Origin: Psettodes erumei
Lineage: Eukaryota > Chordata > Actinopteri > Pleuronectiformes > Psettodidae
Direction of reading: 5' to 3'
Length of the DNA stretch: 64,000 nucleotides
Assembly: GCA_016785225.1 (NCBI GenBank)
Contig: JAFBJZ010000620.1
Location: 248,001 to 312,000, forward strand
The notes beneath the pieces were generated by a model. It had not been told where the DNA came from and made no database searches. It was given only the letters and a program-made list of their open reading frames with translations. Position numbers and translations under genes: made by a program. This document shows, piece by piece, positions 9,412 through 20,325 of this stretch; the first letter of the stretch is position 1, and every line of letters starts with the position of its first letter.

Positions 9412-12153
9412 CTGCCTGCACAGACATGTCCGTCCCCCCCCCCAGTTTCCCCGTCCCTGCTGTCTGACCGTCCTCTCTTCATCTCCTTCCTCCAAAGCGC
9501 TGACGGAGCCGTCGTTCCCCGACGGCTTCGTCCTCTCCTTCCCCATGAGGACCAACTACATGTACGGCCTGGTGAGGAAAGAGATAACGGAGATGTACGC
9601 CTTCACCGCCTGTGTGTGGTTGAAGGCCAAAGAGGGGGGCATCGGCACCCCCTTCTCCTACTCGGTGCCGGGGCAGCCTAACGAGCTGGTGCTGCTGCAG
9701 GGAGTCCACAACCCCGTGGAGCTGCTCATCAACGACAAGGTGCGTGGGTTTGGATCCTGCACCTCCACTTCCAAGATGAATGCCGAGTAGGAAAGAGACA
9801 CCTGGCATTGTATTTTATGCATGAAAACTAATGGCTTCTTCTGGTAAAAGTATTGAACTGTACCCTGCAGCTTTTCTTATAATTAGACGAGGAAAAATAG
9901 CCTCCCATGGAAATCATTATCATCTTATTATGCTGTTCCACACAAACAGTGCCAGCTCGTTTGTGACTTGTTGCATGAACACGCAAACAAACCCTGTATA
10001 ATTGAAATTGTCAGAGTATCTAATTATTGTTTCACTCGTTGCGAAGTGAATTAGAGTTAATTGTAGGTTTGGAGTCGGTTTTTAGCAGAACTAAAGACAG
10101 ACAGTGCTCATGAACATCGCATTAAATAATTAAAACTATAAAAAAGAAACAAAGGAGAAAAAAAACCCTGTAGAAGCTAAATGTGAAGGGCTGTGATAAT
10201 ACTCAGGAATAAAAACAACAGCAAATGAAAACCTTGGATGTAATCTGTTTCATCTGAAAATGGAAAACATGAATAAGAAGAGTGCAGGAGTCCAAACGTC
10301 TGTGGTTGTGTTATCACGGCTGAGGAGACGCAGCACAGAAGGAGCCTTTTTGTAGCTGTTGTTTTATGTCCTGCATCAGTGCTTACATTTTATAGTGATG
10401 GAGAGCAGTGGTGGGGGGGGGGTTCGGACCGACCACAGGACGGGACGGAGTTGTGTGTCAAAGTTCTGTCCCGACTGCAGCCCACGCTGGTCCTGTGTGG
10501 GTCATAGGTCAAGCCGGCTGTTTTTGTCCGACCTGTAGGTGGCGCAGCTTCCTCTGTCCCTGCCGCAGGACGAGTGGCAGCACATCTGCGTCAGCTGGAC
10601 CCTGAGGGACGGAGTGTGGAAGGCTTACCAGGGGGGGAAGATGAAGGGGAGGGGAGAGGGGCTGGCTGCCTGGCATCCCATCAAACCAGGAGGGGTCCTC
10701 ATACTAGGACAGGAACAGGTGAGATGGATGGATGAAAGGGTGAACAAACTGATGGAAGGATGGATAGAGAAGTGCATGGGTAGGTGGATGAGCAAACTAA
10801 CAGCTGGATGAATGGTTGATGATGGATGGATGAATGAAAGAGTGAATAGACAGTTGGATGAACAGATGGATGGGTGAAAAGGTGAACAAACTGATGGATG
10901 AGTAGGTGGATGAGCGAGCTAACGACTGGATGAATGACGGTGTTTATCCTCACACTGGGCTGCCTTCATTAGCGAGACCCCCCCCCATTACATAACCATT
11001 ATGAAACCTGACATTATCCTCCGCCCTGGTGTCAAAACGACGACGCAGAGCTCATCGTCCTCGCATGAAGGATCAAAAGCCGCGATCTCTGAGTCCAATT
11101 CCACAAGACGCCGCGGTGATGCAACGAGGCTTCATTTAACGGCTGTTTTTCAGAGAGAGATTATTAATCTGCGTGGTGGATGAGCGATGAACTGCCGCTA
11201 TGTGTTGACCAGAATTCGTTGGGAAAATCCCAGGATGCCCCCCTCCACGAGGGCGCTCTGAGGGAAGGATAAATATTTTTAATCTTATTTCGGAGGAATG
11301 ATCAAAAAGCAATATCTGTGTGTGTGGATGAAGCGTCTGCTGCATTTTTCTTTCTCATTCCAGCAGGAAAGACCAACGCTGTAGTATTTATTATACAACA
11401 TCTGCCGGGGGACTGCTGTACTTTTCAGGATCAGAGATTGTTTAGAACTTTTATATGCTACGACTAAAAAAAAAGAAGCGCAGTATTATAAGCCACATAA
11501 TAAGTTACAGGAGGTAGTGGTACGTCTCGGTGGTCATTTCAGATCTACGAGGCTGATTTGCAACTTGCATAAATAAATCAACCTGTGGGCCGAATGTATT
11601 CCCATATAAACAGCACTCACTTACAAATTCTTCAGATACACTCAAAGTGTTTGGTCCAGAGCTGCTCTGTGAGAGAGGGGCCTTGAGATAACTTCTGTTC
11701 TGACTCGGCGCTGTACGAATAAAACTGACTCCGCTCGACTCTGTCGGGACCAGTCGCCCGTCGCAAACACGTTAAATCTGCTGACTGGCCTCCACACTCA
11801 GGAACCCAAAGGTTATTTTTGCACATCGCAGGTGAAGAACGGTGAAGTTGAGTCGAACGGGCCAATAATCCATCTTCTTTGTTTTTTTCCGTCTCTTCTG
11901 ACCCCAGGATACGCTGGGCGGGCGATTCGACGCCTCCCAGGCCCTGGTGGGGGAGCTGTCCCAGTTCAACCTGTGGGACCGGGTGCTGAAGCCCATCGAG
12001 GTGGCCGCCCTGGCCGAGTGCAGCTCCTCGGCGCTGGGCAACATCGCCCCCTGGACCGACCACGACGTGGACGTCTACGGCGGCGCCACCAAGGAGTCCC
12101 TGGACCCCTGCCACGCCGCCCAGAGGTCCAGCCCCTCCGGCCCCAAGCAATGA
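5728..12153 (+). CDS. nptxr: Neuronal pentraxin receptor, five coding exons, frameshift in exon 2
   Basis: Exons: 5728-6465, 8458-8837, 9498-9739, 10539-10718, 11908-12153 (about 595 residues). NPTXR is a single-pass type II membrane pentraxin that complexes with NPTX1/2 to cluster AMPA receptors at synapses. Residues 1-24 (MKFVVVLVGAGSLAFLG...) are a membrane anchor nearly identical to human NPTXR. Exon 1 continues into a coiled coil containing TIRELTGKLSECESGL. Exon 2 adds an Ala/Pro/Gly-rich linker, then a second coiled coil. Exons 3-5 hold the pentraxin domain: NNYMY-type NYMYGLVRK, YAFTACVWLKA, FSYSVPGQPNE, HICVSWTLRDG, AAWHPIKPGG and QFNLWDRVL. The start was chosen because the hydrophobic anchor begins there. 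Splice phases 0,1,0,0 fit only if exon 2 changes frame near 8743-8748 (two bases missing), so the frame as written is broken. The tail 'GATKES...C' matches the family. Confidence 0.93.
6471..6502 (+). repeat. (CA)16 microsatellite abutting the exon 1 donor of nptxr
   Basis: The repeat starts five bases after the exon 1/intron 1 junction (CTCGAG|gtgaa), so most of the intronic flank of that donor is microsatellite. Confidence 0.95.
7101..7232. repeat. (TG)15 and (CA)~34 inverted pair in nptxr intron 1
   Basis: A TG run at 7101-7130 is followed, after about 32 bases, by a CA run at 7163-7232 with minor interruptions. The two runs are complementary and can form a hairpin. Confidence 0.9.
7370..7404 (+). 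repeat. (TC)n microsatellite in nptxr intron 1
   Basis: Run of TC dinucleotides on the plus strand. Confidence 0.85.
8175..8345 (+). repeat. Dispersed percomorph-type repeat in nptxr intron 1
   Basis: The pieces 'aggattcgtcctctggggac', 'catgaatgtctctgcaaagt', 'ttgagatatttaccgtcgga', 'gcgacattgccagtcagtta' and 'ttagcatggc' match, in order, a dispersed repeat I recall from many percomorph genomes. It is a decayed partial copy without a visible reading frame. Confidence 0.55.
9376..9410 (+). repeat. (GT)n microsatellite in nptxr intron 2
   Basis: Perfect GT run about 90 bases upstream of the exon 3 acceptor. Confidence 0.95.
10719..10940 (+). repeat. TGGA/TGAA minisatellite with higher-order duplication, nptxr intron 4
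   Basis: Degenerate TGGA-type units start immediately after the exon 4 donor. Two longer copies are recognisable: about 10723-10812 and about 10859-10940. Both contain 'gtgaacaaactgatgga', 'gtaggtggatgagc' and 'ctggatgaatg' in the same order, so an 80-90 base higher-order unit was duplicated. Confidence 0.75.
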
Positions 12154-12672
12154 GGAGGGGAGGACGTCCATATCGTATCGGATGTTTGTTTGTGTGGGGG
12201 GAGGGGAGCGTACAGGTGGGGCCGTTAAGTCGTTCAGAGTGGTGTATCCGTTTTGTTTTTTTGTGTTGGTGTCCACGCTCTTGTGTTTACTTCTGCAGTG
12301 AGAGACAGCGAGTCCAGTCACAGAGAAAGATTCATGATGCTTATCATCCGCTGGGCCGGTGAGCTGCTTTATTCAGGCAGTTGGGAATGACGCCTCTTCT
12401 TCTGACACAGAGCTCGGTCTTCGCTCATCTCGTGTCCGGCTGGCTGTGCTTTAATGCCGATTTATGAGATGTTACCGTGGTAACACTTGATTTCAACTCT
12501 CAGTGGGATACAAAATGGGTTCGGTTCATTTTTAACTGTAGATGATCCTGTTGAGTGATGTCCGTGTACGTTTTCTATATTGCATTACCATGATTTGGTA
12601 AAACAGTGGTCTTATAAATGTATATTGTGTAATCTATCGTTGCTGATGTTGCTCTGTAACAGTCTGCCCCCC

Positions 12673-12711
<39 letters not shown>

Positions 12712-13725
12712 CTCCCCCTGCTGTAGCCTCTCACATGCTTCACAGCCCAGCATAAGTCACTTTTTGTTCACAGCTTACTTAAAGCGGCGACTCTCAGTTT
12801 GACCCAAACTCTCGACCTCCAACCTCGCACCAAGTCAAGCAGAGGTTGATAAAGTTGTGTTTGTCTCCTAGAATGTAAAGCAGATGGAATGTGGGTATAT
12901 TTGCATGACTGAGGACAGTAAAAGAAGAGACGTGGCTAAATTACAAAGTCAGTGTCCCCCTCCAGACAGACGGCAAAGCCTGTTCAGTGGATTCATTCTG
13001 TGCTGACTGTTCTGTACTTCACATCTGACTCTGTAACGTAGATCAGTAAGAAAGAACAACTCCTGCGTGTTTTCTGTGTTATTCTATCATCTACGTCACC
13101 GCATTGGAGAAAAATAAAATAAATGGATGTGGACTGCCCCAAACGTCACCAGGTGTAACTGCCTGACGGAGACCGCAGCACACGAGCGAGGTTAGCTCCA
13201 GCCAGCGCACCAGGGTTGTGCTTAGCTACTGTAGCTTTAGCCAACAAAATAGAGTGATTCATGCTGTGATGCTCCACGCCTCCATTTTTGAGATCAGGCT
13301 GTCTCTTTGGTGTTCAGCCGGCTCTCCCGGTGAAATGATCTTAAGTCTCAGGCGTTTAAGCGTTTGCATCCTCAGTGCAAGTTTAAAACAGACATCACAG
13401 GAGCAGAGTCAGGAGAAACCAGCTGCCCGCAGTGATGGTGGGTGGGGGTGAATCCCTGTCAACACTGTGCAGTGACGTGAACCGTGGTGATGACACAGTA
13501 CCTACAGAGCCCACATACAATTTGACACCCACTTGTAAAGTGCCTGCCTGGGCTCTCGTGCCCAAAAAAGAAAAAGTCTAATGTTTTCTTCTTCATCTTC
13601 TCTCTCTTGCTTTTGGTTACTAAAGGCTGTAACAGTGTTGCACTCGTTCCTTATTTGCATCTTCATGGAATCTTCTATGATATTGTGAAATTGGTGGATT
13701 AAAAATAAATAAATAAAACGGTTAT
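12154..13725 (+). other. nptxr: nptxr 3' UTR
   Basis: Non-coding sequence downstream of the nptxr stop. It includes a (CA)17 tract (12675-12709) and AATAAA signals at 13113, 13118 and 13704. The transcript probably ends shortly after 13118 or after 13709, which cannot be settled from sequence. Confidence 0.5.
12675..12709 (+). repeat. (CA)17 microsatellite in the nptxr 3' UTR
   Basis: Perfect CA run preceded by a C9 homopolymer. Confidence 0.95.
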
Positions 13726-14889
13726 GACAAAGTTATCAGAGTCGTGGCTCAAAAACAACATGGAAGTGTGTGATTGTGTGTTGGTGGTGAGCTCAGCACA
13801 TCTGGATTACACCTCCACTAAGCATCTGCAGGGATACTGTAAACCCTCGTGATCCTCTCATTCAGTCAGATGAGCTGTATTGTGGCTGTCAGATGAATTT
13901 GCCATCGACACGTGTGTGTGTGTGTGTGTGTGTGTGTTAATATTCTGCCAGCTCTTTTACGCAGACATAACACATTACTCACAGATTGAGCGTTGGTTCG
14001 TGACGACTGATCTGCCCACGCTCAGCATTTGATGGCGTTGGGCTCAGCTGATCTGTGGTCTGATGTTTAACCTCCCACTGAAAACCTTTCATGGTTTTAC
14101 TTGTCTCACTTTCCTCTCTTTCCTCCCTAGAACATGAAACTTCTGTCTTACAAACAAAGGAATTTGACTCAAGTCCTCGTTTTTTGTTTTTTCCCCAATC
14201 ATTAAAGTTCCTCATAAAAACCACCATTATTACAGCAGTTGCTAATAAGTGAAACTTAAAACGGTTTTGTGAAAACGAGTCTGTTACTGTGTTTATCATT
14301 CTCATAAAATTGCAATTTAATTTCTAGTTACTTCACTTCGTGTTTTATTAAAGTAATAAAAAGTCTCTTCATTATTCCATGTGTAACTTGCTTCACATTT
14401 AAAGCAGCTATCCCATCTGTTCAGTGTGGGCATGTTTTTCTTTTTGGAACAAGTGCTTTAACATAAAATCCTGGACAGATGAGAAGGATCCAGACTGCCA
14501 GCATGGCTGTGGACCATGATGAATCGAACAACGGCTCCATTCGAGAAGTAGCTGATAGATAACCAATGCTTCACTAAGATCAACCCACTGAGATGCAGCA
14601 GAATCCACCCGAAATTATTCATTCGCTCTGCAGTTCTAACCCCATATGACTGCCTGTAACCACCAATCAATTACAAAATCAGGCAATCGGTGAGTCAGTC
14701 ATCAATCTGTCATGCAGTTAGATAATCAGTCAGTCAGTGAGTCATTTTTTCTGATTCTCTGCTCGCCTCTGTCACAGCTGGTGAGCAGAGTCACATGGGG
14801 TCTTCCTCTGCTTCCTCTGCTGCTGAATTATAGATACACCTTAATTACCTCTCTCTGAGGCAGCCCGACGTTCTGGAGATCCTTGTGTG

Positions 14890-14928
<39 letters not shown>

Positions 14929-16486
14929 CTCTCCTTGTCACACACAGACACTAAAAGGCCACCAAGACATTCATTTACACAGCGAGTCTTCATCCTTCTC
15001 TATGTCTTTCTCCGTGTTTCCTCATCCCCTGCTGTGGGAGACGTCCTCGTGTCTGCAGTCAGACTGAAGTTTTGTTCTTGCGGCAGCTTCGCAGCTTCGA
15101 CGCTCCCCAGCTCTCCAGTCGAGCGGTTCTTGCACATCCTCCACCTCTGCACTGTGATTTCACCCTTGATCAGTCCTTCCCCTTGAACTGCTTCGCTCTA
15201 AAATATACAAAAACTGTCGTCCTCTATACAAACTGTTTTCCTTGACTTTCCTCAGCAAAGGCAGCCTTCAGGTCTCTGCCTCATCTCATATTTACCACGA
15301 TTTTTTTTACTTTCCCCTCATGATGAATACTTTCCTCAAGGTCTTTGTACCACCACCTCCTCCTCTTCCTCCTCCTCCTTTTCATCTCTCTCTCTTCACC
15401 TGTGGGCATCTCTCTCACGATGCACCTTGAGTTGGAAACATCTCCCTCTCTCCTCTTGTTTTGACTCTTATTTCACTTTACCCACTAGCCCTCCGGCACT
15501 TTTCTTTTGCAGAGTCTCTCACCTGGGTATTTAAAGCTGTCTCTGTCTCAGAACACCTGATCCAGGACCAGTGCAGACAACAACACACATAAGCTGTGTC
15601 TGTGCTATGTTTTTCAATTAATGCACCACCAATAATTATACAATATTTGCATACGTGAAAATATAGTGGAAAATAGAGCAATTTACTGACATAGTTTAAA
15701 CTTTACATTTACACAGTTCAATATTATGAGTGGTTGTCATTCTTTGTTAACAATCATAACGAAGCAACAAAAAATTTGATTAAAAATTCAAATGTAGCAT
15801 ACATTCCATATCTATCAATAATTATACTTATTTGAAGGATGAAAAGTCCTAAAAGTATATTAACATCCTTGTTTTATCAATTTCATCCGTCACCATGACA
15901 ACTGAGCACACTCCATGCACTAATGAAGCCTGTGTGATTTGACTGAAAGCTCTGGGAACGTTAACTGGACCGTGTGCTGGGATTGTTGTGTCATATTTAT
16001 CTGCCTCTCAAATTGATGTTGTCACCAAACTGGGTCAACTGGGATGACTGAAGGCCCTGGCCAAAGCCTTACATAAAATAATCTGTCACTGTGCAATTAT
16101 TTAATGACTGACTGTTAATCTGATCTGAAACACTCTTGAGAAAACGAGGCAGGTGAGGTGACAGGGTTAAACTTGTGGTTCACTAATTGCCTCCTTCTGC
16201 TGAGTGTAGAAAGAGATGGTAGAAATGAGTTAGAGAGAGAAGACAGAGAGACTATGTGATCTGTTTGTCTGTCTCTCCGGGGACTGATTCATAATCCTCT
16301 CTAATCCAGAGGAGAGTCATTGTTTCAGGGATCAAATTAATCCAGATGCTTGTGGTGGTGTTTCAGACTGGGTGATTCCAGTGGGCGCGTGAGGCGAAAT
16401 GCACAACCCAGCTTTAACAGACACAACTGTCACTCAGAGAATCTGGGACTCGCTGTCAGAGCTTTGTGGATTTCCTGTGTGTTTGG

Positions 16487-16526
<40 letters not shown>

Positions 16527-17380
16527 CTGGTAATTCTAGGTCACAACTCTCCACCTGGGGATTCCACCCAAATGTTTCCAGCTGAATGTGGGTCAGAGTC
16601 AGTAAGAAGGCTGATTAGGAAGAACTGGAAAAAGGTTTTACTTGTGCACAGTCTGTTACGCAGTTGTGTAATTTTAGAACAGACAGACATTTACTCACTT
16701 ACTTTACTTACTTCATACCAATTATTGACAAGGGTAACTTTTTGGAAATTCATACTGGAGATTGTCACCAACTTAAAACCAATAGCTCATCATTGTGCTC
16801 TGTACTCCTGATGCTACTTTACACCTGTACTGTGCTACATTGCACTAGTTAAAAATACTGCAAAGGATTCTGTACTTGTATTTAAATAATATTTTGGATG
16901 CAGGGTTTTGACACTGTCACTCAGTTTTGGTCTTACTGCAATGATGCGTTGGTACAGATTAAAAGACCCAGAAGGTAAGCAGCTAAAATTCACCTCCACC
17001 TCAGTTGAAAATTTGCTTGTGTTAATGTGTCAAACATATTTTTCGGATATTTCATATTAAACGTTTTGTCAGAAATTTTCCCCATTGGAAATGAATTGAG
17101 AAAATGGTCAAAATCTCTAAAATGTCTAAAGCTTTCCCCTCTTTCAGATTAAACTACTTAATACGTTGAGCAAGACACGTCTTTCAAACTTTAAACAACT
17201 CACAAGACTTTCATCTATTAACGATGTAATATTCTTGTTAACATCTTCCACGGTTTGTGAAATATCGTAGGTTAGGTTTTATGTTTTTTTCTGACAATTA
17301 TTCAGCTGAGTATTGGGGCAGATAGAGCGGAAGAATAAAACTACTGTCTAAAAAACAAGACAAGTTTAGGTGAAAAGGGG
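13726..17380. other. Intergenic region nptxr-dnal4
   Basis: No coding exon, RNA gene or recognisable transposon protein was found. It contains GT/CA microsatellites at 13911-13936, 14892-14923 and 16490-16525. The open frames around 13979-14670 are short, AT-rich and unlike any family I know. Confidence 0.6.
16490..16525 (+). repeat. (GT)n microsatellite
   Basis: Perfect GT run in the nptxr-dnal4 intergenic region. Confidence 0.95.
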
Positions 17381-17382
17381 GC

Positions 17383-17451
17383 GGTTGCAACCGCGTTCTT
17401 CTTTCACTTGATTGACAGCCTGCGAACCAATAGAAACAAAGTTAGGCGGGG
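17383..17451 (+). promoter_or_regulatory. dnal4 promoter elements: 12-bp palindrome, CCAAT box, GC box
   Basis: Just upstream of the inferred dnal4 first exon lie a perfect palindrome CGGTTGCAACCG (17383-17394), a CCAAT box (17427-17431) and a GC-box-like GGCGGGGC (about 17443-17450). The palindrome contains overlapping GTTGC/GCAAC arms, reminiscent of RFX half-sites but with no spacer. This looks like a TATA-less housekeeping or ciliary promoter. Confidence 0.45.
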
Positions 17452-17454
17452 CTT

Positions 17455-17542
17455 CTCTGTGCGGACGTCTGTTGTTTAAAATGTCTCCTTAACAACCGAA
17501 CCGGTAGTCGAACAGGAGAACTTTTCGCTGGACAAACGCCAC
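17455..17542 (+). other. dnal4: dnal4 5' UTR exon (start approximate)
   Basis: The exon ends in the strong donor 'cgccac|gtaagt' at 17542/17543 and pairs with the acceptor 'ctttttgcag' at 18037, nine bases before the start codon. The transcription start is not visible. Confidence 0.45.
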
Positions 17543-18045
17543 GTAAGTTACCGGCCTGGGTACCGTTTTGCTTTTGTTAACATTCAGCGCACGTCATCAC
17601 ACGACGGCGAGTTAAAACGAGTCGTATGTGGGTTACAAATCATCAACCGGTAGCATCAACTGCCTGCTGCTGGACAAGCTAGGCTAGGCTAATTAGCTAT
17701 CTAGTAAAACCTGTGAAGCTAGTTGCGGTGACAAACATGATGCAGCCTGTTCCAGTTTAGCAACCAGTTGTAATGTTTCATATCTTTACATTGGTTAAAG
17801 GAGACACTGTCTTTTCTGGCGTAAACTACGAGGAGACACTTGTTGTAGCTAGCTAGCAACGGCCAAGTGATGTTCGTGATGCTAACCCCCTTCACAGCAG
17901 GGTCATGTTTCGATTCCTCTCAGCATTACTGGACTCTACTCATGCAACAGTTCTCTAACACACATTCAGCAGAGCTCCCACTCAGCTGGACCCAATGTGT
18001 ATCTTTCGTTAACATGAAGAAAATGTCCTTTTTGCAGGAGTCGTA

Positions 18046-19427
18046 ATGGCTGCGACTGGCGAGGGAAAGAAAGAAGAGGCCGACTACAAGAGACTGCACA
18101 GCTTCCCTCTTATCAGGGTAGGAGAGAAGTGGGACAGTCCCTCTGGGCACAGGACGAAAACGTCCTAACTGAGTCCATTCTCTAATGGCAGCGCCTGCAT
18201 TACGTTTCTGTTGTCTGAATGTGCTTTGTAGGCTGCTGAGGTTTATTGTTGCAAATGAACTGCATGCGCAGTGCGACTGACCGACAGTCTCACTAGGTAC
18301 ATAAAATATAATTCAGCTCTGTGTAACTGTACAAACTCCCAACCTAACACAACCTGCAACCTCGTGTGCTGAATCAGTCACCAAAACACACACAAGCCAA
18401 CACACAAATGCAGTCGTGACTGATGTGTAGCTTCAATCCACGAGACAGTGTGTACTTCTCAGACAAACACATAATCTGCGAACAATTATAAACTGTCAGA
18501 TTTAGACAAAATACACAAGATTATAATATTTTTATTGTTTGACTGTGTCATGGGGGGAGGACTGTACACAGTGTTGTCCAAAAGGCCACAGAAGCCAGCC
18601 ATTATGGAGGGGTGCTCATTGTGTTGCACTTGGCTGCTCACATGAAAAGTGAAAGATAAGTAGTTGTGTAACGAATGAAAAATGATGAATCAAACTTTCA
18701 CGTGCACATCCCTGCAGCTGTACTGTGTCTGTGTGATGCGTTCAGGCATTAAGTGATGACATGCGGCTCATGCGTGTTACACACATCACACTTGTGAATG
18801 CAGCATACATCAAATTGTTTTGCTTCTTTAGTTTTATGGATGAAAAAATCTTGTCTCCGCTCCGTAGCTGTCTCGTAAAGCTTGAGTGGAACAGAACAGA
18901 CAGATTCTGATGGGAAAATGTGAATTTGTGTTGTTCTCAGCACACGGACATGCCAGAGGAAATGAGGGTTGAGACCATGGAGCTGTGTGTCACAGCCTGT
19001 GAGAAGTTTGCCACCAACAATGAGGTGAGTGTTGAGGTATTGTGCTCTGTTTTCAGCATTTATCCGCTGACTTGTTCAGAAACTTGTAATTAGCTGCCAC
19101 GCTGTGTCTGTAGTAATGGCTTCTGTAAGGGAATTAACTCCCATTCTTCTGCGATGTTGCATCAGCATTTGTGTTATTGTATTATTAACACTGTAAGGCT
19201 TTAATCCCTACGACAATTTAATATTCTCATTGATCTTTTCTCTCCCTCTCCGTGTGGCCCAGAGTGCAGCCAAGATGATCAAGGAGTCCATGGACAAGAA
19301 GTTCGGCAGCTCGTGGCACGTGGTGATCGGCGAAGGCTTCGGCTTCGAGGTCACGCACGAGGTGAAGAACCTGCTGTACATGTTCTTCGGCGGGAGCCTG
19401 GCCGTGTGCGTGTGGAAGTGCTCGTAG
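18046..19427 (+). CDS. dnal4: Dynein light chain 4 (LC8-like)
   Basis: Coding exons 18046-18117, 18941-19024 and 19263-19427, all phase 0, give 106 residues; human DNAL4 is 105. It is a dynein light chain of the DYNLL/LC8 fold, associated with axonemal dynein motors. Recognisable segments are EADYKRLHSFPLIR, the almost invariant HTDMPEEMRVETMELC, NNESAAKMIKESMDKKFG, SSWHVVIGEGFGFEVTHE and the C-terminus LAVCVWKCS. The start codon follows a 5' UTR intron, and the N-terminus MAATGEGKKEEADYKR aligns with human MGETEGKKDEADYKR. The gene is intact. It sits directly downstream of nptxr in the same orientation, as in human 22q13. Confidence 0.96.
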
Positions 19428-20325
19428 CGGCCCGCCTCCTGCCGACGTGGTCCCGGGGCTTGGGAACGAACACCAGCTACCAGCCAGACGCTGGTTACCT
19501 TTGTGTCGCGGCAGATCAGTTTGTCCACGCGAGCCAGCCGCTGTGGCCGCTCATAAAGAGTCAGGCGGAGATCTCGTCCAGTGAAAAATGTAGTTGGCAG
19601 GGAAAACACTTGAAAGGGAATTTTTGAGAGCGGCAGTCACTTTGGCATAAAAATAGCTCCCTGCCTCCTTCTTCACTTTTCTTTCGTTCTTAATTTCTTT
19701 TCTCTTTTTTTCTTCTCTCTGAAGCTGTTCCCTCGACCCCAGACATTTGTGAGTGTGCATGTGCGAGTAAGCTCACCTTTTACAAACAGCACAGCCAGCC
19801 AGGGTCTCCAAAGTCCTTTATCCTCATTCCTCTTCAGGGAGCTTGTGTGCGTGAGAGTGCGTTTCTGTGTTTGTGTGTGCTGGACACACACGTTTGTTTG
19901 TTTTTCTTTTTTAAATAACATCTCCTTCTTTGCACCTCCCTCAGCAGTTTGTTCAACAGTGAGCTGTCCACTCTGTCTGTAACGTTTCACACGTGTCTTT
20001 CTCTTTCTCGCTCTTCTCTCTCAAGCCGCACTAGTCTTTTAATAAAATTTGTAATTTTTTTATGTGTACATAGTTTGATGCGACTTGAAAAAAACTTCTT
20101 TTTAAAGACCAGTGTCGTCTTCTTACGACTGAAGGCTCGAGAGCCTCCTGAGCCAGACAACATAAACGGCATGAAGGGGTTTGTAATAATCCTGGAAGAC
20201 ATCACCCCGCCGAGCGACACTAGCGGTGCGACTGTTTTTGTGGTGATGCCGATGTTAATGATCCAGTGATATGGACCATTATGTGTGAACTGACCCGACT
20301 GTACAATAAACTCTGAAATGTGATG
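19428..20325 (+). other. dnal4: dnal4 3' UTR
   Basis: Ends near the AATAAA signal at 20305-20310 (context 'gtacaataaactctgaaatg'). A 106-codon open frame inside it (19949-20269) has no coding character. Confidence 0.6.
20305..20310 (+). terminator. dnal4 poly(A) signal AATAAA
   Basis: Canonical hexamer 880 bases after the dnal4 stop, followed by GT-rich sequence ('gggtctgtcgtctctgttct'). Confidence 0.65.

Noticed and set aside
19949..20269. 106-codon plus-strand open frame in the dnal4 3' UTR
   Set aside because: No homology I recognise, no splice or initiation context, and it lies between the dnal4 stop and its poly(A) signal.
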